Origin: Smittia aterrima
Lineage: Eukaryota > Arthropoda > Insecta > Diptera > Chironomidae
NCBI GenBank assembly: GCA_033063855.1
Contig: CP093829.1
Coordinates: forward strand, 21,669,537 to 21,733,536
DNA: 64,000 bases
Direction of reading: 5' to 3'
Shown here: piece by piece, positions 54,654 through 64,000 of the stretch
Numbering within the stretch: position 1 is the first letter of the stretch
How the letters are laid out: each line of letters begins with the position of its first letter
Notes under the pieces: generated by a model
What the model saw: the letters and a program-made list of their open reading frames with translations, nothing else
Databases searched by the model: none
Told to the model about the DNA's origin: nothing
Made by a program: the position numbers and the translations under genes

Positions 54654-55033
54654 TTTTCAGAATATCTCTTAATTAGCGAGTTATTAAAGTTTTCCCAGGA
54701 CCTGGTTTTAACGGAAGGATTTGAATTCTTAGCTTGAGCGTTTTCATGTTTTCACAAACGCAAGGACGCGACAGACAAATCGAAGAAAAATTATTTAATT
54801 AAAAATTGTAGATATAAAGAAAATATTTAAGGACAAAGTGTTAAAATCGACAGAAATGTAAGTAAGAAATCAAGTTTTGTTGAAGGTTTCATAAATTTTC
54901 ATCAAATTTAACAATTTTTATTAATTTTAATGAAATTTCACAATTTTCACAAAATGTGATCTCAAAGCGTTTCTATTCTACTTCCCAACAATAAATATTT
55001 ATCTGTTCAATTAATTCTTTACTTTCAGTTAAC

Positions 55034-58000
55034 ATGGCTGGACGGGGATTACCCTTTTTGCGAAAACCTAAACTCGATGAAAGTAAGGTTACGAACGAAG
55101 CTGATGACGCTTCTTCTGTCACTGGATCTCGGACTTCTCTTTTGGATATTGCTGGTCGCGGTCGAGGTATTGGAAGAGGACGACCACAGCAAGCTGTAGC
55201 TGAAGATCCACACGACATATCTCATGCAGGCTCAAGTACTTCTCTTCTCGACAATGTCGTTCGAGGTCGTGGCATTGGCTTAGCTCGCTTTCAAACGCGA
55301 AATCCATTCAACATAGAATCTTCAGACACGTCTACAATTGGAGGATCGACCAGTTTTCTCGACAGTGCAATTCGAGGACGAGGCATTGCTGCAAGTCAAT
55401 TTCAACGGAGAGCTGCTCCTTCGGCTGTCGACTCAGATACATCAACAGTCGGAGCTGAATCTATCGACACAATTTTGCCAGACTCTTCTGAAGTAGGATC
55501 GAGTGTCTCTACCAATCTTCCTGGCGTAAGAGGCGTCACAACTGCTGATGTACATCAACATGCTCATTCATCAGCTTCAGAATCGATGATCTCCGTTGGA
55601 CGCGGTCGCAGCATGTTTGCTGTCAGAAATGTTATTTCAGCAGATAAAGTCACTCCAGTTACGTCGACGGTTACACGAACGACTTTCTCTGATAGTTTGT
55701 CATCGTCGATTAATCAAAAGAGAAGCAAAGATGAATCATCGAGCGGAATTGTCGCAGGACGAGGAATCTCAGGCACACCATTTGACACTTCGTCTGGATC
55801 AGGTGCTACTAGACATCCTACGCCATCTTCATCAAAAGTTCTTGAACAACCAATTGTGGACATGGCAAGTTTGCAAAAAGCTGTTCAAGAAGCAGCTGAG
55901 GCTCCAGTTGCTAAAGGAGTTAAAGGAATCAAATTCCCAGCAGTAACAAATTGCATCAAAATCCATTGCAATCCCGAAGCCGGAGTTTATGAATATGAAG
56001 TTCGTTTCGATCAAAATGTTGATGCCATTTCTCTTCGTTCACAATACATTCGCCAACATGCTGAACTGCTCGGCACTGCAAGAACTTTCGACGGCGTTTC
56101 GCTCTTGTTCTTGCCTCATCTTTTGCCTAACGAGATAACTAAACTAACATCAATCAGTCCAGTTGATCAATCAACTGTCAACGTCGAGATCATCTTCAAG
56201 CGCAAGAAGCGCATCGGCGAATGTTTGCAGCTCTACAACGTTCTCTTCGAGCGCATCTACAAGATTCTACGATATTTGCGCGTTGGTCGCAAGAACTTCG
56301 ATCCATTACATCCACAAGTCATCAAGCAGCATAAACTTGAGATTTGGCCTGGCTACGTCAAATCAGTTGAAGAGCTCGAGGGAGGAATTATGCTTACCTT
56401 GGACGTTTCACATCGCGTGCTGTCAACAGCTCCAGCTATTGAAATCATTCACGATGCTTACAGCAGCAATCCATCGTCTTATCAAGAAACTGCTAAAAAG
56501 GCTTTGATTGGCAAGATGGTAATCACTCGATACAACAACAAAACTTATCGCATTGACGATATCGCTTTCGACAAAAGTCCATCAGACACTTTCACTCAAG
56601 GCGACAAAGAGATCAGTTACATGGAGTACTACAAGAAGCAATATAATGTTGACATTCGAGAAAAAAAGCAACCTCTTCTGCTCAGCCGCAAGGAAGTCCG
56701 AATCTCTGGTGTTGAAGAAAAGCGCGAGTTCGTTTTTTTGTTAGTTCCTGAGCTCTGCTATTTGTGCGGTTTGACTGACAAAATGAGTAACAACTTCACT
56801 GTTATGAAAGACGTAGCAACTTACACTCGCGTGACACCAATGCAAAGAGTTTTCGCATACAAGAAGTTCTTGGAGAACGTCGAGGCTAACAAGGAAGCCA
56901 AAGATATGCTCAAAGGTTGGGGATTGTCTCTCGATACTAATCCGCTTCAAGTCACGGCTCGCTTATTGGATCAACAGAAAATCGTTTTCGGCAACAACAA
57001 GGAGTGCAATGCTGGCGAGCGAGGAGACTTCTCAAAATACGCAACAAGCAACGAAGTGTTGTCTGCAATTGATATTGTTCATTGGCTTCTCGTCTACGTC
57101 AAAACTGATCGATCATATGGTGATACCTTTGAGTCCACTTTGATTAAAATCAGTGCTCCAACAGGAATTCGTGTCTCTCAATCCAAACGAATTGAGTTGA
57201 TTAACGACAAAACTGAGACATTCGTTAATAAGATTCGAGAGGCTGTGACTGATAAAAGAATTCAAATCGTAGTCGTCATCTTCCCATCTTTGCGAGACGA
57301 TCGTTATGCAGCTGTCAAGCAAACATTGTGTTCAGACATTCCGGTCCCGTCTCAAGTCATTCAAAGTAAGACATTACGAAATGAAACGAAGGTTCGATCG
57401 ATCGTTCAAAAGATCATCTTGCAAATGAACGCAAAACTCGGTGGAACTTTGTGGAGCATTAAGATTCCAATGAAGGACACGATGATCTGCGGAATCGACA
57501 CAGCTCACATCGCAGGACCAAAAGCAATCACAGTTGGAGCATTCGTTGGCAGTCTCAATTCTGAATTCACTCGTTATTTCAGCAAACCGACAATTCAAGG
57601 CCAACACGAAGAATTGGTCAACGGATTGACAGCATCTCTGGAGCAGTGCCTCATCAAATACAAAGAGTTCAACAACCGTTTGCCAGAGCGCATTGTTCTC
57701 TATCGCGACGGAGTTGGAAATGGACAACTTCCAGTCGTAAAATCATTTGAAATCGAACAATTCAAAAGTGCTTTTAAACGAATCGATCCGGAATACAAAC
57801 CGAAGCTAACATTCATCGTCGTTCAGAAGCGCATCAATACAAAGATCTTCGAAGGAAAGGACATAAACAAATTGAACAATCCGAAGCCTGGTACTATCTT
57901 GGATCATACCGTCACCGGCTTGTACGTCACAGACTTCTTCCTGGTTCCACAACACGTCAATCAAGGCTCAGCTACTCCATCTCACTACATAATTATGATC

Positions 58001-58254
58001 GATGAGAATCAGTTCTCCATGGACGTCATCCAAATGATGACATACCGATTGACCTTCATGTACTACAATTGTGAGTAACTATTTTATGAAACATTTTCTT
58101 ATCAAATTTAAATAAAATAATTTTTCTTTTAGGGCCTGGAACTGTTCGAGTCCCAGCTGTTTGCCAATACGCTCACAAACTCGCTGACTTAGTTGGAACC
58201 AGCATTAAACGTCAGCCACACGATAAACTTGCTGACAAACTTTTCTACTTGTAA
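55034..58254 (+). CDS. Piwi/Aubergine-clade Argonaute
   Basis: Two coding exons, 55034-58070 and 58133-58254, joined in phase 1 to give YYN-W-PG and a protein of 1052 aa. The ATG sits five bases after an acceptor. The N-terminus (1-250) is disordered and rich in GRG/RG. It has three clear copies of a module of the form S-x-T-S-(L/F)-L-D-x(3)-RGRGI (about 31-50, 66-85, 103-121), plus weaker RG-bearing copies; such arginines are methylated and bind Tudor proteins in this family. PAZ is at about 465-555, MID at about 590-770 and PIWI at about 770-1040. The slicer residues are present: Asp822 (GIDTAH), Asp892 (YRDGVG) and His984 (PSHY), with Glu860 as the likely glutamate finger, so it should cut RNA. 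The ending KLFYL fits the conserved Piwi C-terminus. The family loads piRNAs and silences transposons in the germline. The whole protein matches the Piwi/Aub side rather than Ago3, but one-to-one orthology cannot be set. Confidence 0.95.
55124..55398 (+). repeat. threefold coding repeat with GRG motifs in the Piwi N-terminus
   Basis: Three modules of about 20 codons start near residues 31, 66 and 103, about 35 residues apart. Each has a (G)S-x-T-S-L/F-L-D core followed by RGRGI. The linkers differ, so the repeat has diverged at DNA level while the motif was kept. Confidence 0.75.
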
Positions 58255-58311
58255 ACTCCTGTTGAACTTTTAAGTCAGGATCATGTAATCATAATCATTC
58301 TAATAACGAAC

Positions 58312-58317
58312 AATAAA
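58312..58317 (+). terminator. candidate poly(A) signal of the Piwi-clade gene
   Basis: AATAAA 58 bases past the TAA stop, followed by a T-rich stretch. The transcript would end about 110 bases before the next gene's likely start site. Confidence 0.55.
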
Positions 58318-58439
58318 AAAATTGTTTTTCAAGTTTAATATTTTTATCTGATTTTTAAGCATAAATGGATTAAAAATTCTCGCCTCGTCGACATTCGACA
58401 AAACATTGCGAAATGATAAAAATAATTCTCTATTTTCGT

Positions 58440-58445
58440 TCAGTT
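58440..58445 (+). promoter_or_regulatory. candidate initiator of the GK5-like kinase gene
   Basis: TCAGTT matches the arthropod initiator consensus and lies 39 bases upstream of the ATG at 58484. It would give a very short leader. No TATA box is evident upstream. Confidence 0.4.
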
Positions 58446-58483
58446 GCTCTTTAGCTGTTGACTAAATCGGGTCGCGCATCCAA

Positions 58484-60071
58484 ATGTCTTCGCCCGATAA
58501 AGAAAAGTATTTTATAGTCTTGGATTTAGGAACGACTTCGACTCGAGCGAATGTGATTGATAAGAACTTTACTGTGGTTGCCAGTGCGAGATTCGAGTCC
58601 TCATTGATACAACGAGAAGATGGATCCGCTGAACTTGATCCTGAACTTTACTTCAACAGTATTGTGCAAATTCTTCGAGACGCCATCGAGTCTGCCAACA
58701 TTAATTATAGGACTCAAATAATAAGTCTATCGCTCTCTTGTCAACGAGCAACTTTCATTACTTGGGATAAGGAAACCGGAGAAAGTTTTCATAACTTGAT
58801 CACTTGGAAGGATCGTCGAGCGATTGATACCGTAAATCGTGTGAACAGCAGTTACTTCCTTCAGGTAAATCAAAAGACCTTCGCTGATAATGAAATAACT
58901 GATAAGATCAGCATTGCATTTTTAGTTTATCAACAACGGAGCAAAAGTACTTCATGCTCTAACTCGTCAAGAATTCTTTGTGGCGATGAGCAATCTGAAA
59001 ATGGGAAACACTTGGACGAGTCATCGGTTGAAACATTTAATTGAAAACAACGATCGACTCAAGAAAGCAATCAAAGAGAATCGCGCTCAATACGGAGGAC
59101 TGGATACTTGGCTTCTAAACAGACTGAAAATGAATGACAACTACGAACATGTCAGTGACATAACTTCGTCTTCAGCAACAGGAATGTTTGATACATTTAA
59201 ATTAGAATTTTCGCCGCTTCTGCTCTCTTACTTCAGACTTCCGAAGGCAATTCTTCCTAAAGTTGTCTCGAACTTCCATGATTTTGGCTTCACACACAGA
59301 AGTATCTTCGGGATTCCGGTGAGAATTGATACAATCGTGTCAGACCAGTCAGCGTCATTGATCGCGAACTGTTGCTTCTCGCCATGGAGCTCGAAGATAA
59401 CTCTCGGAACTGGTTCATTCCTTCAAGTCAACGTGGGCGATAAATGCAAAGGATCACTCGTTGGAGCTAATCCACTCGTTGCGTGGAGTGTTAAGAATAT
59501 TCAGAGAAAGCCATCGACGAATTTCAAGCTCGAGTTCTTCCACGAATCATCTTCAGAATCAATCAGATTCATGCAAATTGTTGGATTGTGTTCAGACGTT
59601 AAGGAACTTTCAAACATCGCGATGTCTGTTGAGGACTCAGATGACGTTTTCTTCATTCCTGAGTTCTTTGGATTCGAAGGAATTAAACAATCAACAACGA
59701 GGACTCATCTCGTTCGATCTGTTCTTGAGAACATAATTTTCGCTGTGTCACATTTCTTCTTTCTAATGAAGAAGGAATCAGCTTATCGTCCAAGCAAAAT
59801 CAGAATCGATGGAGGCATCGCTCAAAATGATTTCGTTTGTCAATCGATTTCCACGTTAACCGGAGTTGACATCGAAAGGTCGAAAGATTGCAGCGAATTG
59901 ACATCGATTGGCGTCGCTTACTTAGCTGCTTACAAGATTGGAATGCTCAAGTCACTCGAAGATGCCGAAGGATTCTACAAATCTGAAAAGGTTTTCGTTC
60001 CCGATTGGCAAGAGCGTGGAAAGCTCTTGAAAACTTTTGAGAGATATTTGAAAATCGTGAAAAAGCTTTGA
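58484..60071 (+). CDS. FGGY-family carbohydrate kinase, GK5-like (putative glycerol kinase 5)
   Basis: Exons 58484-58864 and 58926-60071, phase 0, intron 61 bases, 508 aa, a normal length for the family. The N-terminal actin-like domain starts with the phosphate-binding VLDLGTTSTRA (12-22) and includes SCQRATFITW and INNGAKVLHALT, both typical of GK5. Asp267 in SDQSA is the expected catalytic base. The C-terminal domain has LGTGSF (287-292) and the adenosine-site motif RIDGG around Asp422. GK5 proteins are thought to phosphorylate glycerol or a related polyol with ATP in the cytosol, but the true substrate is uncertain. Oddity: after PEFFGFEG (372-379) the usual Ala-Pro...Ala-Arg-Gly loop of FGGY kinases is missing, with only about 12 residues to HLVR instead of about 25, and no intron there to hide it. 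It could be a divergent but active enzyme or one with changed activity. Confidence 0.88.
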
Positions 60072-60087
60072 AATAATTTTTCTAAAA

Positions 60088-60093
60088 AATAAA
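60088..60093 (+). terminator. candidate poly(A) signal of the GK5-like gene
   Basis: AATAAA only 16 bases past the TGA stop. If used, the 3' untranslated region is extremely short. Confidence 0.35.
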
Positions 60094-60726
60094 AAAAAAC
60101 TTTTTATTCAACTGAAAAAGCTTTTTCAAGTGAAACCGCTTTGGAAAGCTCGATCCACTGAAAAAGTTTTTAAACGCGAGCAGCAGTGAGCACGAACGAG
60201 TTCCAGTTGTTTTCGAATTGTTTATTAGCGAAAAGACTGTGCTCGTCTTGTTTTTGTTTGTAATGTGATACTCGATTAGTTGTTCCGTCATTTTACTGTT
60301 TAATCAATTACTTAACATTCGTACTTATCATTCCGTTAGTGGTTTAGTAGCAAATCTCTTTGTTTAACGTCACGACAACTCATCAAAAGTTCGCACAGGT
60401 AAACAAATCCAATCCAAATAATATTTCTTTAGAGGTCAAAGCAGCCAAAGTTTTTTGCCACTCCGCGAATCAATAAAGAAGAGAGAAAAATATTTTGTTT
60501 GGACACATCTCGAAATGTTTATCGATCGATGATGTTGAACGATTCGCCAATTGATTTCAATTGAATAAATGTTCGCCTTTTGTGGTTTCATCGATTTGCG
60601 ATGTGATTTTTTCATCTTTTGTGGTTTTCGGGTGATAAATAATCTCAGCGACCTCGTCACTTACTTTAGTGATTTGTGTTCATTTCATTGTCTTTACTAA
60701 CATGCGACTGATAAATCACAAAGGAA
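60094..60726. other. 633-base gap upstream of the KRAP/ITPRID-like gene
   Basis: It should hold the promoter and leader of the following gene. A 16-base perfect palindrome (TGAAAAAGCTTTTTCA) sits at 60113-60128. No clear TATA box and no coding frame was seen. An in-frame TAA at 60712-60714 lies just before the next start codon. Confidence 0.4.
60113..60128. repeat. 16-bp perfect palindrome
   Basis: TGAAAAAGCTTTTTCA reads the same on both strands and lies just downstream of the GK5-like gene. It could be a dimer-binding site or chance. Confidence 0.6.
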
Positions 60727-63700
60727 ATGAAAGCTGATGATGATGAGTCTGATGATCAGGATGGAGCAGCGCCCGGTATGTTTCGCCCTTTAGACGCTTC
60801 CACCTTCACTCATCTCACAATCTTTCTCTATCTCCCTCACGTGCATTTCAATTATTGGCAAAATCACATTTCAAACAAATTGAGACATTAAAACCCAAAC
60901 ACTTCGCGAGCAATCGTAAGAGACACATAATCTTAAAATTATGCAATTCATCGTGCCGCGCGAAACGTAAAATTACTCAAACATGAAAAAGATCCGGTTT
61001 GTGCTTTGTGGAGTGAAGGAAACTCGCTCAGCTTACAATGTTGATCAAATCTAATTAGTTGATTGAGGAAAAACCTTCCACGCTCAAAAAGGCAAAATTA
61101 ATCTTTTGCTCTCTCTCGTGATTCTCACAAGTTTTCAATAAATTTTTTTCCCTGACGTTTTCATCCAGCTGTCGATCGCTGATAGTAAGAAAATAGTTTG
61201 CGAGCCCGTCAAGTGGAAACTCGTTTGAGAGAAAATTAAACCTTCAGCGCATTAAGCTCATCGAGTGAGACAAACCAATCGTCTTACAACTTCTCAGCTT
61301 TTTTTTCTTCTCTCAGTTTGCTTCATTCGATTTTTATTTTCTTTCAATTCTCACTCGGTTTTGTGTACTCAGTTGTTAAACACCAAATAAAAATATCAGA
61401 CTTGTCGACCATAAAAAAAAAGTTTTGCTTTAATTTGCTTGCGGGCGTCGAGAGGCAAAAAGCAAAAGTTTTCCTGGTAAATCGAAGACAAACTCCGATA
61501 ATCACGCGTGTACCGAGTGCAACCGGGATTTGATAAGACGATCGTGTCCGCGAGTTAATTGGCTTTCCGTGCTACGCAGCAAGTTCGAAGTTTCAATGTT
61601 ATCAGCTCACATTAACAAGAGCAAGAACATTTCGACTCTAATTGATCGAATAGCGTCAAAGCTCAGAGCAGAACGGAAAAACCTCGAAAAGCTTTCAATA
61701 TTTGTTTAATAAAATCGTGTTTATTGTTTCGCGGCTTACACAGATAAGCGCATTAATTAGCTTATTAAGTTCCAATCGACCATTTTCCAACGAAGCTAAT
61801 CGAGCTCCACGTGCTGTGGTTGTGGCTTTGCTTTAATAGCAGTTTAAATTACTCAAGTGAGTCAAATTTAACTTTGAAAGTTAAGACAATTAAAAGGATT
61901 GGTGACAATGTCTTTGGGTTTTCCATTTGAAATGAGTTCACTCGATGGCTCTAACTGAGTTAATTTGATTGTTCGCGTCGGTCAGTGTCATAAAATATTT
62001 TCTGTAGACGTCGGTGGAAACATCTGGCAACAAGATTCGCGAACAATAACTTTCCTATATTTAGTTTCTCGCTGTGTTTTGGCTAATTTAGCTGTTTCCA
62101 TCTTTCTCACCGTCATAAGTACAAAAGTTTTCTTCTCACCTCTCACTCTCCCCTTTGCACAAATATTAACTTTAGATCGACTCGCAACCAACAACCAATT
62201 AACGTGAAAAATGAGCGAAGAAAGCTAATTAAAAATTTGTCTTTCACAGCTGTTCAAACTCGTGTACGTAGTTGGGTGTTTGGTCTTGTTAATGAGATGC
62301 GCAAGAAATCACCGGTAACTATTCAGAAATGGGTTGACTCAATTGCTGAAGAAGGCGAATCGTCGAAGGAGACAGTCGAAGAAGAGTCGCCAAAGTGCGA
62401 CGAAGGTAAAGCAAATAGTGACGACAAGAAAGAAGAGAACTTGAAAGTAAAACTCAACGATATTTGCAATAAGTTGAGTTTAAAGAGCAAGGACCTAATT
62501 GCAAAGACGTCACAAAAGCTAAAGCGAGAGGAACTTTCCATGGAGCAAACAAATAACGAAGTTGCCGTTAGTGACGAGATTATTCCCGAGTCAAGTGGTT
62601 TGAACGTTCAAAGAAGCCGTATTGGCCTTCTAGGTCGAAGTTCAAGTGAAAATCCAAATCCTCGCAGTCGAAAACTAAATGAAATCGGGAGAAGTTTTAG
62701 TGTCGCTCACGAGAATGATCTGCCAACCACACAAAACTCATCGGAAAACTTGATTTACGATGCCGATGAGGACATTTCCATCACAATTCCTTCGCTCAAC
62801 ACGAGTCCGAGTATTATTAGTAATAGCACAAACCGCAGTCTAAGCAACAGCCAATTAACGCCACGTACGGCGAGTTTACTTCAAGCAAGAGCACTTAGAG
62901 AGCACACAGTTTCTGAAGGTCATCAAAGTCCACAAGTACAACCCAAGAATCCTTTACTGAGAGATGCATCGTTCCAGGTTCGTGTGATGACTCTTAAACA
63001 TTTCAAGATCTTTCAATTAACCACTTGAAACTTTTCAGTCTGACTCAAGTCACTGCTCAAGCGTTGAGTCGCTTCTTGAAGCACGAAAGCCAGATGCGGA
63101 AGCGATTTTAATTAATTTAGGATTCGGGCCAGCGAATGGAACTGATTCTGTCGTCTCGAAAATTCCTAGAAGGTAAAATTAAAGTTTTCATTGATTGAAA
63201 TTGATTTCTGATTGAAAACCACTCTCCCCAGATTCCTGAAGCCCTCGCAAGTCAAAGGCGTTGACACGGATGCATTTCTACGCAATCAGCATTTATCGAT
63301 GCACATTCACGAGAACTCCGTGCTTGGATACCGCGGACTCTTAGGTAATCAATTTGTTTCGCAATCAAGGCGACGATTTAAAATCTTTAATTGTGCAATC
63401 ACTAAAGACTGCGATAAATTGGAGATATTGCGACGGTTTCATCCGCACGTGGCATCGTCGCGTTCAGCGAATTCTCTTTCCCACAAAAAAGTTCACAAGA
63501 AGTACTCTACGCCGTAAGAAAGTTGTTCTCGATGTTGTTGTTGATTTCTGAGTTCTAGGAAAGTTGCGCAACTTTCCTTTTAATTTTGTTTTGCTCTGAT
63601 TGCATGCTGCTGACCTCTCCTCTTTTGTTTACATCCCTTTACAATTTATTTTGCTTTCGTTGGCGTTAATTGACTTGTTTGTTATTCTGTCACTAATCAA

Positions 63701-63883
63701 TTCTCTCCTCATGTCTTAGGTAACTCGCACGTTCCATCTGACATAGTCAAAGCCATCATTGAGAGATTTTCTGCGAATGAGATTCAACGGATGTCAAGTA
63801 TTGAGAGCATGGACTGTCGCAGCCCGAAAAGTTTTCGCGGAGTGGCAAATACTGTGCTGGCTCATCGGCAATTCATGAAGTGA
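60727..63883 (+). CDS. KRAP/ITPRID/TESPA1-like IP3-receptor-interacting protein
   Basis: Five exons, 60727-60775, 62250-62977, 63039-63172, 63232-63344 and 63720-63883, joined in phases 1, 0, 2 and 1, give 395 aa with a TGA stop at 63881-63883. The start ATG has an in-frame stop 15 bases upstream. The first exon codes only 16 acidic residues. Residues 17-40 (VQTRVRSWVFGLVNEMRKK) are followed by a charged, Ser-rich middle. Residues 266-325 match the IP3-receptor-binding module of the KRAP/ITPRID/TESPA1 family: SSVESLLEARKPD, LGFG (286-289), IPRRFL (301-306) and a GVDTDAFLRNQ helix. Vertebrate members tether or regulate the IP3 receptor and actin near the endoplasmic reticulum, so a calcium-signalling role is likely but inferred. 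It is much shorter than vertebrate ITPRID1/2. The intron after the first exon is 1474 bases, so other start exons may exist. Confidence 0.85.
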
Positions 63884-64000
63884 CAAGAAGAAATATTTTA
63901 AGACGGCACAAAAGTTCTTGTGATGACCTCAAATGAGAATTTACTGTCTGCTTTGTTGTCATCACAAAACAAATTTATTTTAGACGAAACAAATCTCCAC

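Noticed and set aside
55596..57727. Several 60-117 codon frames on both strands inside the Piwi gene
   Set aside because: Other-frame shadows of the 1052-aa Piwi coding sequence.
1..64000. CRISPR array, prophage, insertion sequence or bacterial operon
   Set aside because: No regular spaced repeats, no phage or transposase genes; split genes with GT-AG introns show eukaryotic DNA.

Overview
The window looks like AT-rich chromosomal DNA of an insect, most likely a nematoceran dipteran (midge- or mosquito-like). The reasons are split coding exons, very short introns of 52-62 bases with GT-AG borders, a Piwi-clade Argonaute, a PREP/PKNOX-type TALE homeobox gene and an insect-style leucine-rich-repeat receptor. 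The species cannot be named from sequence alone. No transposase, reverse transcriptase, CRISPR array, rRNA gene or intact tRNA gene was seen.

Left part (1-31 kb): two minus-strand reading frames. One is a spliced gene at 18.8-21.5 kb for a coiled-coil, polyglutamine-containing protein of unknown function. The other is an unrecognised 319-residue reading frame at 0.7-1.7 kb. They may be one transcription unit: the exon holding the distal frame starts at a good splice acceptor, the splice phases fit, and the two frames are in register with only TAA-GTT between them. About 17 kb lies between them, and about 10 kb to their right has no recognisable gene.

Middle (31-49 kb): one small plus-strand LRR membrane protein at 31.6-32.6 kb, then about 16.8 kb without recognisable coding sequence. 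That stretch holds two tRNA-like remnants, a small perfect hairpin and a possible remote 5' exon.

Right part (49-64 kb): a gene-dense plus-strand block. In order it holds a PREP/PKNOX homeobox transcription factor (500 aa, six coding exons), a Piwi/Aubergine-clade Argonaute (1052 aa, two coding exons) with repeated GRG modules, a GK5-like FGGY sugar kinase (508 aa, two exons) that lacks a signature loop, and a KRAP/ITPRID/TESPA1-like IP3-receptor-binding protein (395 aa, five exons). Gaps are short here; the Piwi stop and the kinase start are 229 bases apart. The four genes belong to unrelated processes (transcription, piRNA silencing, metabolism, calcium signalling), so nothing suggests a functional cluster.

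No convincing new multi-gene system is visible. The best leads are the same-frame stop between the two left reading frames, the repeated N-terminal modules of the Piwi protein and the loop deletion in the kinase.
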